DNA of 64,000 nt, from assembly GCF_009910705.1 (NCBI RefSeq), contig NZ_JAAAXJ010000001.1, positions 558,001 to 622,000 on the forward strand, in the 5' to 3' direction. Of the stretch, positions 48,415-58,324 are shown piece after piece. The notes beneath the pieces are model-generated. The model was not told the origin of the DNA. It saw only the letters and a program-made list of their open reading frames with translations, and did not search any database. How positions within the stretch are numbered: position 1 is the first letter of the stretch; every line of letters begins with the position of its first letter. The position numbers and the translations under genes were made by a program. The stretch is from Microvirga arsenatis. GTDB lineage: Bacteria > Pseudomonadota > Alphaproteobacteria > Rhizobiales > Beijerinckiaceae.

Positions 48415-48926
48415 CGCCGGACACCATAGGTCCCCTGTCGCGACTGATCGACGTCATGAAGATCCCTCCGCGGGGGCAGGAGGTTCACGTGGAGGCTACA
48501 GCCGAGGAATGTTCCGCCCTTGCCCGGGACTTCGGCCTGCCCGCAATCCGTTCCCTCTCGGGCGATTACAAGCTGCATTCCTCCGCCAAGGGCATCCATG
48601 TGACCGGAGTGGTCAAGGCGTCGATCACCCAGGTCTGCGTGATGACCCTCGACCATTTCGACTCCGTGATCGAGGAGGAGGTCGAGGTCGACTTCGCCGA
48701 GTCCTCCGGCATGCCGGCGGAGCCTCCCACCGACATCAACGAGTACGAGCCGCCGGACGAGATCGTGAACGGGCAGATCGACCTGGGGGCGCTCACGGCG
48801 GAGTTCCTCGCCTTGGGCCTCGATCCGTACCCGCGCAAGCCGGGGGTCGAGTTCAGCTATCGGGATCCCGCCGACGAGAAGGATTCCCCCTTCGCTGCCT
48901 TGAACAAGCTGAAGGGCGAAAAATAG
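48411..48926 (+). CDS. DUF177 (YceD-like) protein
   Basis: A 171-residue acidic protein of the DUF177 family, whose gene usually sits before rpmF and plsX; plant and bacterial members are linked to 23S rRNA accumulation. The ITQVCVMTLDHFDSVIEEEV core is present, but the other Cys of the family motif is lacking. No rpmF lies between it and plsX here, as is common in alphaproteobacteria. Confidence 0.85.
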   Translation: MTPDTIGPLSRLIDVMKIPPRGQEVHVEATAEECSALARDFGLPAIRSLSGDYKLHSSAKGIHVTGVVKASITQVCVMTLDHFDSVIEEEVEVDFAESSGMPAEPPTDINEYEPPDEIVNGQIDLGALTAEFLALGLDPYPRKPGVEFSYRDPADEKDSPFAALNKLKGEK

Positions 48927-49052
48927 GACGCTCGAAGCCGGCAACCCTGCCGCGGGCACGCCCGGGCGGAGCACAGAATTCAGTTGCGGCGTGACCGCAA
49001 ACCGCTATTTTCCGCCCCCTGTCGAACGACTTATAAGAAAGAACGATCTTTC

Positions 49053-50087
49053 ATGCCGAAGCCGGTGCGTATTTCGCTTGATGCGATGGGGGGCGACCAT
49101 GGTCCGTCCATCGTTATCCCGGGCGCAGCCTTGGCCCTGGAACGCCACCCCGATCTGCGCTTCCTGATGTTCGGCAACGAAGCGATCGTGGCACCCCTGC
49201 TGAACGCCCATCCGAAGCTGAAGGAAGCCACCGAGCTGCGCCACACGGATATGGCCATCGCCATGGACGAGAAGCCCAGCCAGGCCATCCGGATGGGGCG
49301 GGGCAAATCCTCCATGTGGCGGGCCGTTCAGGCGGTCAGGGACGGGGAGGCGGATGCCGCGGTGTCCGCCGGCAACACCGGAGCCCTCATGGCCACCGCC
49401 AAGGTCTGCCTGAAGACCATGGCCCATATCGAGCGGCCGGCCATTGCCGCCATGTGGCCGACCACGCGGGGAGAGAGCATCGTTCTCGACGTGGGTGCGA
49501 CCATCGGCGCCGATGCCGGCCACCTGGTCGACATGGCTATCATGGGCGCTGCCATGGCCCGGATCGTCTTCGACCTGGAGCGGCCCACGGTCGGGCTCCT
49601 GAACGTGGGCACGGAGGAGATCAAGGGGATCGAAGCGGTCAAGGAGGCCGGGCGGATCCTGAAGGAATCGAACCTGCCGAACATCGACTACCGCGGCTTC
49701 GTCGAGGGCGACGATATCGGCAAGGGAACCGTCGACGTGGTGGTGACCGAGGGCTTTACGGGCAACATCGCCCTGAAGACCGCCGAGGGAACGGCCAAGC
49801 AGATCGGCCAGTATCTGCGTTCGGCCATGAGCCGCACCCTCATGGCAAAGATCGGCTACCTGTTTGCGAAACAGGCTTTTAACGCCCTCAAGGACAAGAT
49901 GGACCCGCGCAAGGTGAACGGCGGCGTCTTTCTCGGGCTCGAGGGGGTGGTCGTGAAGAGCCACGGCGGCACCGACGACCTCGGCTTCGCCAGCGCCATC
50001 GACGTGGCCTACGACATGGCGCATTTCGAACTGATGAACACAATCCGGAGCATGCTCGAGCATGATCCGGTCGGGCAGACAGCCTGA
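49053..50087 (+). CDS. plsX: Phosphate acyltransferase PlsX
   Basis: A 344-residue soluble enzyme that converts acyl-ACP to acyl-phosphate for phospholipid synthesis. Signature [11 protein letters not shown] at residues 8-18; [11 protein letters not shown] near 105, and [15 protein letters not shown] near 230. ATG 49053 ([10 protein letters not shown]) is the family start. It is followed by fabH after 12 bases, so the two enzymes of lipid initiation are co-expressed. Confidence 0.97.
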   Translation: MPKPVRISLDAMGGDHGPSIVIPGAALALERHPDLRFLMFGNEAIVAPLLNAHPKLKEATELRHTDMAIAMDEKPSQAIRMGRGKSSMWRAVQAVRDGEADAAVSAGNTGALMATAKVCLKTMAHIERPAIAAMWPTTRGESIVLDVGATIGADAGHLVDMAIMGAAMARIVFDLERPTVGLLNVGTEEIKGIEAVKEAGRILKESNLPNIDYRGFVEGDDIGKGTVDVVVTEGFTGNIALKTAEGTAKQIGQYLRSAMSRTLMAKIGYLFAKQAFNALKDKMDPRKVNGGVFLGLEGVVVKSHGGTDDLGFASAIDVAYDMAHFELMNTIRSMLEHDPVGQTA

Positions 50088-50099
50088 GGAAGGCACATC

Positions 50100-51077
50100 T
50101 TGAAACGTACCCGTTCCATCGTACGCGGCATCGGCTCCTACCTGCCGAAGCGCAAGCTGACGAACCAGGACCTCGAGAAGCTGGTGGATACCTCGCACGA
50201 GTGGATCGTGCAGCGGACCGGCATCGAGGAGCGCTACATCGCCGACGACAGCGAGACCACGTCGATCCTCGGCATCAAGGCGGCGGAGGCGGCTCTTGCC
50301 GATGCCGGGCTGCGGGCCGATGACATCGATCTCGTCATCTGCGCCACCTCGACCCCGGACTACACCTTCCCGTCGACCGCCACGATGATCCAGACCGGCA
50401 TCGGCATGACGCATGGCGCCGCCTTCGACCTGCAGGCGGTCTGCACGGGCTTCGTCTATGCGGTTGCCACCGCGGACAAGTTCCTCCGGTCCGGCTCGCA
50501 CAAGCGCGCCCTGGTGGTGGGAGCCGAGACATTCTCGCGCATCCTCGACTGGAACGACCGCACCACCTGCGTGCTCTTCGGCGACGGCGCCGGGGCCCTG
50601 GTGCTCGAAGCCCAGGAGGGGGAGGGAACCTCCGCCGACCGTGGGGTCCTGACCTCCCACCTCCGTTCCGACGGACGCTACCGCGACAAGCTCTACGTCG
50701 ACGGGGGCCCCGGCTCGACCAAGACCACGGGCGTCCTCAAGATGGAGGGCAAGGAGGTCTTCAAGTTCGCCGTCGGCATGGTCGCGGACGTGGTGCAGGA
50801 TGCCTTCAAGGCCACGGGAACGAGCGCCGAGGAACTCGACTGGTTCGTGCCCCATCAGGCCAACAGGCGCATCATCACGGCGAGCGCGGACAAGCTCGGC
50901 ATCGCCCAGGAGAAGGTGGTCATCACCGTCAACAAGCACGGCAACACCTCGGCCGCCTCGATCCCGCTGGCCCTGGATGCGGCCCGCAAGGACGGCCGGA
51001 TCAAGGACGGTGATCTCGTGATGATCGAGGCGATCGGCGGCGGCTTCACCTGGGGCAGCGCCTTGATCCGCTGGTAG
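50100..51077 (+). CDS. fabH: 3-oxoacyl-ACP synthase III
   Basis: A 325-residue condensing enzyme that starts fatty acid synthesis from acetyl-CoA and malonyl-ACP. Catalytic Cys115 is in AVCTGF, His in PHQANRRI and Asn in [11 protein letters not shown]. The start is a TTG at 50100 with GGAAGG 6 bases upstream. Full length, second in the plsX-fabH unit. Confidence 0.97.
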   Translation: MKRTRSIVRGIGSYLPKRKLTNQDLEKLVDTSHEWIVQRTGIEERYIADDSETTSILGIKAAEAALADAGLRADDIDLVICATSTPDYTFPSTATMIQTGIGMTHGAAFDLQAVCTGFVYAVATADKFLRSGSHKRALVVGAETFSRILDWNDRTTCVLFGDGAGALVLEAQEGEGTSADRGVLTSHLRSDGRYRDKLYVDGGPGSTKTTGVLKMEGKEVFKFAVGMVADVVQDAFKATGTSAEELDWFVPHQANRRIITASADKLGIAQEKVVITVNKHGNTSAASIPLALDAARKDGRIKDGDLVMIEAIGGGFTWGSALIRW

Positions 51078-51126
51078 CGGCAAGGCAATAGAACTCTTGG
51101 AGAATCCGGCATCCGCACCTTGGCGG

Positions 51127-51155
51127 TTGACCCTGGTAGGTCATCTGCATAGCGT
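51127..51155 (+). promoter_or_regulatory. Candidate ihfA promoter
   Basis: TTGACC (51127-51132), 17-base spacer, TAGCGT (51150-51155), about 45 bases before the ihfA ATG. The -10 match is modest, so transcription from plsX-fabH may also reach ihfA. Confidence 0.35.
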
Positions 51156-51203
51156 CATCACCTTAACATTGAACCGACGAACTCGAATGCGCTGGGGAGC
51201 TCA

Positions 51204-51515
51204 ATGGCTGGCAAAACGATAACGAGAGCGGATCTGAGCGAGGCGGTCTATCAGAAGGTCGGTCTCTCGCGGACCGAATCGGCCGAGCTGGTGGAGCGGG
51301 TTCTGGCAGAAATCTGCGACAGCCTGGCTGCCGGCGAAACCGTGAAGCTGTCTTCCTTCGGATCTTTCATCGTCCGCAGCAAGGGCGAACGCATCGGCCG
51401 CAACCCGAAGACCGGGGTGGAGGTGCCGATCGACCCCCGCAGGGTCATGGTCTTCAAGCCGTCGAATGTCTTGAAGGCGCACATCAACGGTGAGACCTTC
51501 GAAGGCGAGGATTGA
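51204..51515 (+). CDS. ihfA: Integration host factor subunit alpha
   Basis: A 103-residue DNA-bending protein that pairs with IhfB. The signature [19 protein letters not shown] contains the Pro that intercalates [23 protein letters not shown] precedes it. Order fabH-ihfA-merR is typical of Rhizobiales. The MerR gene follows within 23 bases. Confidence 0.96.
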   Translation: MAGKTITRADLSEAVYQKVGLSRTESAELVERVLAEICDSLAAGETVKLSSFGSFIVRSKGERIGRNPKTGVEVPIDPRRVMVFKPSNVLKAHINGETFEGED

Positions 51516-51538
51516 CAACCCCGATGGCGAGCGGCGCC

Positions 51539-52039
51539 ATGGACAAGAGCCCCGACGCATTCCGGACGATCAGCGAGGTCGCCGAGGAGCTCGACGTTCC
51601 CCAGCATGTGCTGCGCTTCTGGGAAACCCGCTTCAACCATATCAAGCCGCTCAAGCGGGGCGGGGGGCGCCGCTACTACCGCCCCGACGACGTCGACCTG
51701 CTCAAGGGGATCCGCCATCTCCTCTATGGAGAGGGCTATACGATCAAAGGCGTCCAGAGGATCCTGAAGGAGGAGGGCGTTCGCTTCGTCCAGGGAATCG
51801 GCCGTGGGGAGCAGAGCGTATTGCCGCCCCATGCCGAGCCGGCTCATGAAGTGGACGAGGGCGGATCCGCAGGCAGCTCAGCCGATGCGGAGGCGGCGGA
51901 TCCTCCGGCTTCCTCTCCAGGTCAGGCTCTGGCGCCGGACGCGCGACGGGAGCTGCGCGCCGCCCTTGAAGATCTCTACGAATGCGATCGGGTGCTCCGG
52001 TCCCTGAGGGACATGCCGGACCAGGCGCCGGGCGACTGA
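51539..52039 (+). CDS. MerR family transcriptional regulator
   Basis: About 166 residues. The winged helix-turn-helix is at residues 7-75 ([47 protein letters not shown]); the rest is an acidic, low-complexity linker and a short helix. No metal or drug-binding Cys is present. In-frame starts exist at 51512 (TTG), 51524 and 51539; I choose 51539 because [14 protein letters not shown] is the conserved beginning. Co-transcribed with ihfA. Targets unknown. Confidence 0.88.
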   Translation: MDKSPDAFRTISEVAEELDVPQHVLRFWETRFNHIKPLKRGGGRRYYRPDDVDLLKGIRHLLYGEGYTIKGVQRILKEEGVRFVQGIGRGEQSVLPPHAEPAHEVDEGGSAGSSADAEAADPPASSPGQALAPDARRELRAALEDLYECDRVLRSLRDMPDQAPGD

Positions 52040-52050
52040 GGGTTGCGGAG

Positions 52051-52104
52051 AACCCGGTTCAGCGTGCCCTCGGCCACCACACCCGCCTGAACATCCCGGT
52101 TTTT
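52051..52104 (+). terminator. Possible terminator after the MerR gene
   Basis: Imperfect long inverted repeat AACCCGGTTCAGCG (52051-52064) and CGCCTGAACATCCCGGTT (52085-52102), ending in a T5 run. Bulged stem, so confidence is low. Confidence 0.4.
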
Positions 52105-52136
52105 CAAGAGCCTTCAAAAATGAACGTTCCGGACCC

Positions 52137-52164
52137 TTGACAGGGACCTGGGGGGCTCTTAAAC
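52137..52164 (+). promoter_or_regulatory. Promoter of tRNA-Asp
   Basis: A perfect TTGACA -35 (52137-52142), 16-base spacer and TTAAAC (52159-52164) as -10, with transcription expected about 25-30 bases before the tRNA 5' end. The -10 is poor against TATAAT, but the -35 is the consensus. Confidence 0.5.
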
Positions 52165-52194
52165 CGCACCCACACCGCTTCGGCGGTCCAATGC

Positions 52195-52271
52195 GCGGGC
52201 GTAGCTCAGTCGGTTAGAGTGCCGGCCTGTCACGCCGGAGGTCGCGGGTTCGAGCCCCGTCGCCCGCGCCA
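52195..52271 (+). tRNA. tRNA-Asp (GTC)
   Basis: A 77-base cloverleaf with acceptor stem GCGGGCG/CGCCCGC, D stem GCTC/GAGT, anticodon stem CCGGC/GCCGG with anticodon GTC at 52229-52231, T loop GGTTCGAGCCC, discriminator G and an encoded CCA (52269-52271). It reads GAC/GAU. I see no duplicated 3' end downstream, so no sign of an integrated element. Confidence 0.97.
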
Positions 52272-52447
52272 CTTCCTCCCTTGAAATCGCCAATGACCCC
52301 GCAAAGCCGAGCCACGCGCTCAAGCGTCCCGTCGCGGGTTGTAGAGTTGCATCGGCCGTCGGCGCCTTGCGCTCGAGAGCGTTCCTTTCCCCGGTTTGAA
52401 TCCTTTATCGAAGCTGGGCGTTGTCAGGGGAGAACGTCCGAGGCGCA

Positions 52448-52882
52448 ATGTCCATGTCGACATCCAGATTGTTCACGAACTTCTCCAACTGGGTGGCCCA
52501 GGTCACCGGCAGGCCGATCAGCTTCGGAATCTGCCTGCTGGTCATTGTCCTATGGGCGCTCTCAGGCCCGGTGTTCGGGTTTTCCGACACCTGGCAGCTC
52601 GTCGTGAACACCGGCACCACCATCGTGACCTTCCTGATGGTGTTCCTGATCCAAAACACGCAGAACCGGGACGGTGCGGCCATTCAGGCCAAGCTTGACG
52701 AGCTGATCAGGGCCAGCGCCGCCCAAAACGTGTTCATCGGCATCGAACACCTGACCCAGGAGGAGCTGGACGAGATTCGGGCCAAGTGCGAGGCCAAAGC
52801 CAAGGCGGAGGCGGCTGCCAGCCAGGCCGAGGCCGCCGCCAACCGCAAGGCGGCGAAAGCGGCGGAAAAGGCCACATCCTAG
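52448..52882 (+). CDS. Low-affinity iron permease family protein
   Basis: A 144-residue protein with two membrane segments (ISFGICLLVIVLWALSGPVF and LVVNTGTTIVTFLMVFLIQN), matching the low-affinity iron permease/DUF family PF04120 found in Rhizobiales. Residues QNTQNRDGAAIQAKLDELI are the conserved post-membrane segment. The C-terminal 45 residues are a Lys/Ala/Glu-rich helix. GAGG precedes the ATG at 52448; ATG 52454 and TTG 52421 are alternatives. Transport function is assumed from the yeast Fet4 link and is unproven for bacterial members. Sits between tRNA-Asp and the nuo operon. Confidence 0.8.
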   Translation: MSMSTSRLFTNFSNWVAQVTGRPISFGICLLVIVLWALSGPVFGFSDTWQLVVNTGTTIVTFLMVFLIQNTQNRDGAAIQAKLDELIRASAAQNVFIGIEHLTQEELDEIRAKCEAKAKAEAAASQAEAAANRKAAKAAEKATS

Positions 52883-52916
52883 TTTGGAATGGTTCTTTTT
52901 GCGGCAGTGCAAACAC

Positions 52917-52944
52917 TTGTCAGGGAAGGGGAACTCGGCTAAGC
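52917..52944 (+). promoter_or_regulatory. Candidate nuo operon promoter
   Basis: TTGTCA (52917-52922), 16-base spacer, CTAAGC (52939-52944), about 110 bases before nuoA. A perfect hairpin CCGGCT/AGCCGG lies at 53018-53031 in the leader. Consensus match only. Confidence 0.3.
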
Positions 52945-53055
52945 CTCCCGCGCAATCAGCGTGTTGCCGCAGGGGGCTTTATTAGGCCGTTCTGAGGCTT
53001 AAATGCGTTCCAGATTGCCGGCTTCGAGCCGGACTCCGTTCCTTCTAGGTGTCGT

Positions 53056-53421
53056 ATGACGAATCTCCTCGCCGACTACCTGCCTCTTGTCATCTTCATC
53101 GGCGTGTCGCTCCTGATCGGGGTGGCCCTGCTCGTGGCGCCCTTCATCGTCGCCTACAGCCGCCCGGACCAGGAAAAGCTGTCCGCCTATGAGTGCGGCT
53201 TCAACGCCTTCGACGACGCCCGCATGAAGTTCGACGTGCGGTTCTACCTCGTCGCCATCCTTTTCATCATCTTCGACCTCGAGGTGGCGTTCCTGTTCCC
53301 CTGGGCCATTACCTTCGGGAATCTCGGCTGGTTCGGCTTCTTCTCCATGATGATCTTCCTTGGAGTCCTGACGGTCGGCTTCATCTACGAGTGGAAGAAG
53401 GGGGCCCTTGAATGGGATTGA
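53056..53421 (+). CDS. nuoA: NADH-quinone oxidoreductase subunit A
   Basis: A 121-residue complex I membrane subunit with three helices. Conserved loop [20 protein letters not shown] with the Cys involved in the quinone-site region, then [12 protein letters not shown]. Its end overlaps nuoB by 10 bases. First gene of the operon; spacing to the upstream gene is 173 bases. Confidence 0.97.
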   Translation: MTNLLADYLPLVIFIGVSLLIGVALLVAPFIVAYSRPDQEKLSAYECGFNAFDDARMKFDVRFYLVAILFIIFDLEVAFLFPWAITFGNLGWFGFFSMMIFLGVLTVGFIYEWKKGALEWD

Positions 53422-53996
53422 TCTCCGATAACCAGTCGACCCTGGTCGCTCCTGCCCCCCGCGGCATCATCGACCCGAACACGGGCAAGCCGGTCGGCTC
53501 GACGGACCCGTATTTCGTCTCCATCAACGAGGAGCTCTCCGACAAGGGCTTCCTCGTCACCTCGACCGAGGACCTCATCACCTGGGCGCGCACCGGCTCG
53601 CTCATGTGGATGACCTTCGGCTTGGCCTGCTGCGCCGTCGAGATGATGCAGATGTCCATGCCCCGCTACGACGCCGAGCGCTTCGGGTTCGCGCCGCGCG
53701 CCTCGCCGCGCCAGTCGGACGTGATGATCGTCGCCGGAACCCTCACCAACAAGATGGCGCCCGCTCTCCGCAAGGTCTACGACCAGATGCCCGAGCCGCG
53801 CTACGTCATCTCCATGGGCTCCTGCGCCAACGGCGGCGGCTACTATCACTATTCCTACTCCGTGGTTCGTGGCTGCGACCGCATCGTGCCGGTCGACATC
53901 TACGTGCCGGGCTGCCCGCCCACGGCTGAGGCGCTCCTGTACGGGGTGCTCCTTCTGCAGAAGAAGATCCGCCGCACCGGTACCATCGAGCGCTGA
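53412..53996 (+). CDS. nuoB: NADH-quinone oxidoreductase subunit B
   Basis: A 194-residue peripheral subunit that holds iron-sulfur cluster N2, the final electron donor to quinone. The tandem Cys73-Cys74 ([10 protein letters not shown]), Cys in [10 protein letters not shown] and Cys in [10 protein letters not shown] are all present. An extra 30-residue N-terminus is typical of alphaproteobacteria. It overlaps nuoA by 10 bases. Confidence 0.97.
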   Translation: MGLISDNQSTLVAPAPRGIIDPNTGKPVGSTDPYFVSINEELSDKGFLVTSTEDLITWARTGSLMWMTFGLACCAVEMMQMSMPRYDAERFGFAPRASPRQSDVMIVAGTLTNKMAPALRKVYDQMPEPRYVISMGSCANGGGYYHYSYSVVRGCDRIVPVDIYVPGCPPTAEALLYGVLLLQKKIRRTGTIER

Positions 53997-54010
53997 GCAA
54001 AGGTCATTGC

Positions 54011-54613
54011 ATGAGTGCTGAGCTCCAAGCCCTGAGCGACCACATCGCCTCGTCCCTCGGCGAGGCAATCGAGGACCGGGCCATCGCCTATGGCGAGTTG
54101 ACGATCGTCGCCCGCCGCGAGGACATCGTGCGGGTGGCGACGTTCCTGCGCGACGATCCCCAGTGCCGGTTCGTCTGTTTCGTCGATATCTGCGGAGCGG
54201 ACTACCCGGCCCGCGAGGAGCGTTTCGATGTGGTCTACCACTTCCTGGCGCCGCACCATAACCGCCGCATCCGCGTGAAGGTCCGCACGGACGAGGCCAC
54301 TCCGGTTCCGTCGCTCGTGGAGCTCTTCCCGGCGGCGAACTGGTACGAGCGCGAGGCCTACGACCTCTACGGGATCCTGTTCTCCGGCCACCCCGACCTG
54401 CGCCGCATACTCACCGATTACGGCTTCGAGGGGCATCCCCTGCGCAAGGACTTCCCGCTCACGGGCTATGTCGAGGTCCGCTACGACGACGGCCAGGGCC
54501 GCGTGGTCTACGAGCCCGTCAAGCTGAGCCAGGAGTTCCGCAACTTCGACTTCCTCTCGCCATGGGAGGGCACGGACTACGTGCTGCCCGGCGACGAGAA
54601 GGCCAAGGCATAA
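54011..54613 (+). CDS. nuoC: NADH-quinone oxidoreductase subunit C
   Basis: A 200-residue 30-kDa subunit of the peripheral arm. The signature [20 protein letters not shown] is at about 115-134 and the [14 protein letters not shown] segment follows. Separate from nuoD, as in alphaproteobacteria and mitochondria and unlike the fused E. coli NuoCD. Confidence 0.96.
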   Translation: MSAELQALSDHIASSLGEAIEDRAIAYGELTIVARREDIVRVATFLRDDPQCRFVCFVDICGADYPAREERFDVVYHFLAPHHNRRIRVKVRTDEATPVPSLVELFPAANWYEREAYDLYGILFSGHPDLRRILTDYGFEGHPLRKDFPLTGYVEVRYDDGQGRVVYEPVKLSQEFRNFDFLSPWEGTDYVLPGDEKAKA

Positions 54614-54633
54614 AGGAGCGGAGAGGGCGACCC

Positions 54634-55824
54634 ATGGGCGAGCATAACATCCGCAACTTCACCATCAATTTCGGTCCCCAGCACCCGGCGGCGCACGGCG
54701 TGCTGCGCCTTGTCCTGGAACTCGACGGCGAGGTGGTCGAGCGCGTCGATCCGCATATCGGCCTGCTCCACCGCGGCACCGAGAAGCTGATCGAGTACAA
54801 GACCTACGTTCAGGCCAATCCCTATTTCGACCGGCTCGACTACGTCGCGCCCATGAACCAGGAGCATGCCTACTGCCTGGCCATCGAGAAGCTCCTCGGC
54901 ATCGAGGTGCCCCGGCGCGCCCAGCTGATCCGCGTCCTCTTCTCCGAGATCGGGCGCCTGCTCTCGCATCTGCTCAACGTGACCACGCAGGCCATGGACG
55001 TCGGCGCGCTCACGCCGCCCCTCTGGGGATTCGAAGAGCGCGAGAAGCTGATGATCTTCTACGAGCGCGTTTCCGGCTCGCGGATGCACGCCAACTACTT
55101 CCGCCCCGGCGGCGTGAACATGGACATCCAGCCGGAGCTCATCGACGACATCGAGGCCTTCTGCGACCCGTTCCTGCAGGTGCTGGACGATCTCGACACC
55201 CTTGTGATCGGCAACCGCATCTTCAAGCAGCGCAACGTCGATATCGGCACGATCACCCTGGACGACTGCTTCCGCTGGGGCTTCTCCGGACCGATCATCC
55301 GCAGCTGCGGCGTCGCCTGGGACCTGCGCAAGGCGCAGCCCTACGAGTGCTACGAGGAGATGGAATTCGACATCCCCGTGGGCAGGAACGGCGACAACTA
55401 CGACCGCCAGGTCATCCGCATGGAGGAGATGCGCCAGAGCGTGCGCATCATGCGCCAGTGCATCGACAAGCTGCGGGCTCCGGACGGGCAGGGCCCCGTG
55501 ACGACGCTGGACGGCAAGGTGTCGCCGCCCTCGCGCAAGGACATGAAGCGCTCCATGGAAGCGCTGATCCATCATTTCAAGCTCTACACGGAAGGCTTCC
55601 ACGTCCCGGCGGGCGAGGTCTATGCCGCGGTGGAAGCTCCGAAAGGCGAGTTCGGCGTCTATCTGGTCTCCGACGGCACCAACAAGGCCTATCGCTGCAG
55701 GATCCGCGCCCCGGGCTTCGCCCACCTTCAGGGCATGGATTTCATGTGCCGCGGCCACATGCTGGCCGACGTGGCCGGCGTTCTGGGTTCGCTCGACATC
55801 GTGTTCGGCGAGGTCGACCGCTAA
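54634..55824 (+). CDS. nuoD: NADH-quinone oxidoreductase subunit D
   Basis: A 396-residue 49-kDa subunit that forms the quinone-binding cavity with NuoB. Signature [20 protein letters not shown] at residues 10-29 includes the key His pair; [11 protein letters not shown] follows. The ATG at 54634 has GGAG upstream, 20 bases after nuoC. A palindrome sits in the 117-base gap to nuoE. Confidence 0.97.
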   Translation: MGEHNIRNFTINFGPQHPAAHGVLRLVLELDGEVVERVDPHIGLLHRGTEKLIEYKTYVQANPYFDRLDYVAPMNQEHAYCLAIEKLLGIEVPRRAQLIRVLFSEIGRLLSHLLNVTTQAMDVGALTPPLWGFEEREKLMIFYERVSGSRMHANYFRPGGVNMDIQPELIDDIEAFCDPFLQVLDDLDTLVIGNRIFKQRNVDIGTITLDDCFRWGFSGPIIRSCGVAWDLRKAQPYECYEEMEFDIPVGRNGDNYDRQVIRMEEMRQSVRIMRQCIDKLRAPDGQGPVTTLDGKVSPPSRKDMKRSMEALIHHFKLYTEGFHVPAGEVYAAVEAPKGEFGVYLVSDGTNKAYRCRIRAPGFAHLQGMDFMCRGHMLADVAGVLGSLDIVFGEVDR

Positions 55825-55892
55825 GTAACAAACCGGACTCGCCTTCGAGCCCGGTTCCACGCTCTTTGAGGCGTGCTGGACAAGTTCAAGTC

Positions 55893-55926
55893 GTGAATGG
55901 CCGGGCTCCATGCCCGGCCATGGCGA
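55893..55926. repeat. Interspersed palindrome, family B copy in the nuo operon
   Basis: Perfect 10-base stem ATGGCCGGGC / GCCCGGCCAT (55898-55907 and 55913-55922) with a 5-base loop, between nuoD and nuoE. It ends about 20 bases before the nuoE ATG. Confidence 0.75.
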
Positions 55927-55941
55927 TGAGGAGAAGAGTGT

Positions 55942-57000
55942 ATGGCCGTTCGTAAGCTCGCGCCTGAGGAATTGCAGCCCCAGAGCTTCGTGCTCTCCCC
56001 GGAGACGGAAGCTTTTGCGGACAAGGAAATCGCCAAGTATCCGCCGGGCCGCCAGGCATCGGCGGTCATCGCTCTTCTGGGCAAGGCCCAGGAGCAGGCC
56101 GGCGGCTGGCTGCCGCGCAAGGCGATCGAGGCCGTGGCCGCCAAGCTCGACATGCCGGTCATCCGTGTCATGGAGGTGGCGACCTTCTACACGATGTTCA
56201 ACCTGGAACCCGTCGGAAAGTACTTCATCCAGTTCTGCGGCACGACGCCCTGCGTTCTGCGCGGCGCCGGCGACATCAAGAAGGTGCTGGAGCGCCGCAT
56301 CGGCGACCAGAACCATATCACCCCGGACGGCCTGTTCTCCTGGCTGGAGGTGGAGTGCCTCGGGGCCTGCTCCAACGCGCCCATGGTGCAGATCAACGAC
56401 GATTATTACGAGGATCTCACCACCGAGAACTTCGAGAAGCTTCTCGACGACCTCGCCGCGGGGCGTCCTGTGAAGAAGGGCTCCCAGATCGGCCGCAACC
56501 GCTCCGAGCCGTTCGAAGCCGTGAACACCTTGCAGGACCCGGCGCTCTATGACGGGTCGCTGGTGGGCGCCTGGCGCAAGCGCTTCGACGAGCAGGCGAA
56601 GGTTGCCGAAACCGGTGAGACCGCGGCCGCCATGGCCAGCGTTCCGCAGGAGGCGAGGGCTGCAAAGCCCGGCGCAGGCCGAGCCATCGAGAGCGAAGCT
56701 GCCGATACGCCCGCGAAACGGGCCAAGGAAGGCGAGACGCCCATCAATCCGGTCGACCGCAAGGAGGCTGCCGATCCTTCGACGGCAACCAAGGGTCCCT
56801 CGCATACGGAAGCCGAGCCGAGGCCTGCGCCGCAAAGCAGCAAGTCCTATGTGGCATCGCCGACCAAAGACGGCGAGGCGGTGCCGTCCAGTCCGACCAC
56901 GCCGGTCGCTGGAACGCCTCCGGCCCAGGCCGAAACCCGCCGCGACGGCAGCGAGAGCAAGCCGGGCGTGGTCGTCGACAAAGACAACAAGACGTCCTGA
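55942..57000 (+). CDS. nuoE: NADH-quinone oxidoreductase subunit E with long C-terminal extension
   Basis: The thioredoxin-like 24-kDa subunit carrying 2Fe-2S cluster N1a: Cys99, Cys104, Cys139 and Cys143 (FCGTTPC, ECLGACSNAP). The family domain ends near residue 180-225. The remaining about 130 residues are Ala/Pro/Lys/Thr/Ser-rich and probably disordered, making the protein 352 residues against about 160-240 in typical NuoE. Extensions occur in other Rhizobiales, but this is a long one. GAGGAG lies upstream of the ATG. Confidence 0.95.
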   Translation: MAVRKLAPEELQPQSFVLSPETEAFADKEIAKYPPGRQASAVIALLGKAQEQAGGWLPRKAIEAVAAKLDMPVIRVMEVATFYTMFNLEPVGKYFIQFCGTTPCVLRGAGDIKKVLERRIGDQNHITPDGLFSWLEVECLGACSNAPMVQINDDYYEDLTTENFEKLLDDLAAGRPVKKGSQIGRNRSEPFEAVNTLQDPALYDGSLVGAWRKRFDEQAKVAETGETAAAMASVPQEARAAKPGAGRAIESEAADTPAKRAKEGETPINPVDRKEAADPSTATKGPSHTEAEPRPAPQSSKSYVASPTKDGEAVPSSPTTPVAGTPPAQAETRRDGSESKPGVVVDKDNKTS

Positions 57001-57014
57001 TGGAGTGATCGGGA

Positions 57015-58316
<1,302 letters not shown>

Positions 58317-58324
58317 GATTGAAG

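Noticed and set aside
52195..52447. tRNA-Asp as an integration site
   Set aside because: No repeat of the tRNA 3' end and no integrase nearby; flanks are housekeeping genes.
54577..56835. A 752-codon minus-strand frame opposite nuoD/nuoE
   Set aside because: Shadow of the nuo genes; also 49005-51083 opposite plsX/fabH and 58268-60199 opposite nuoG, for the same reason.
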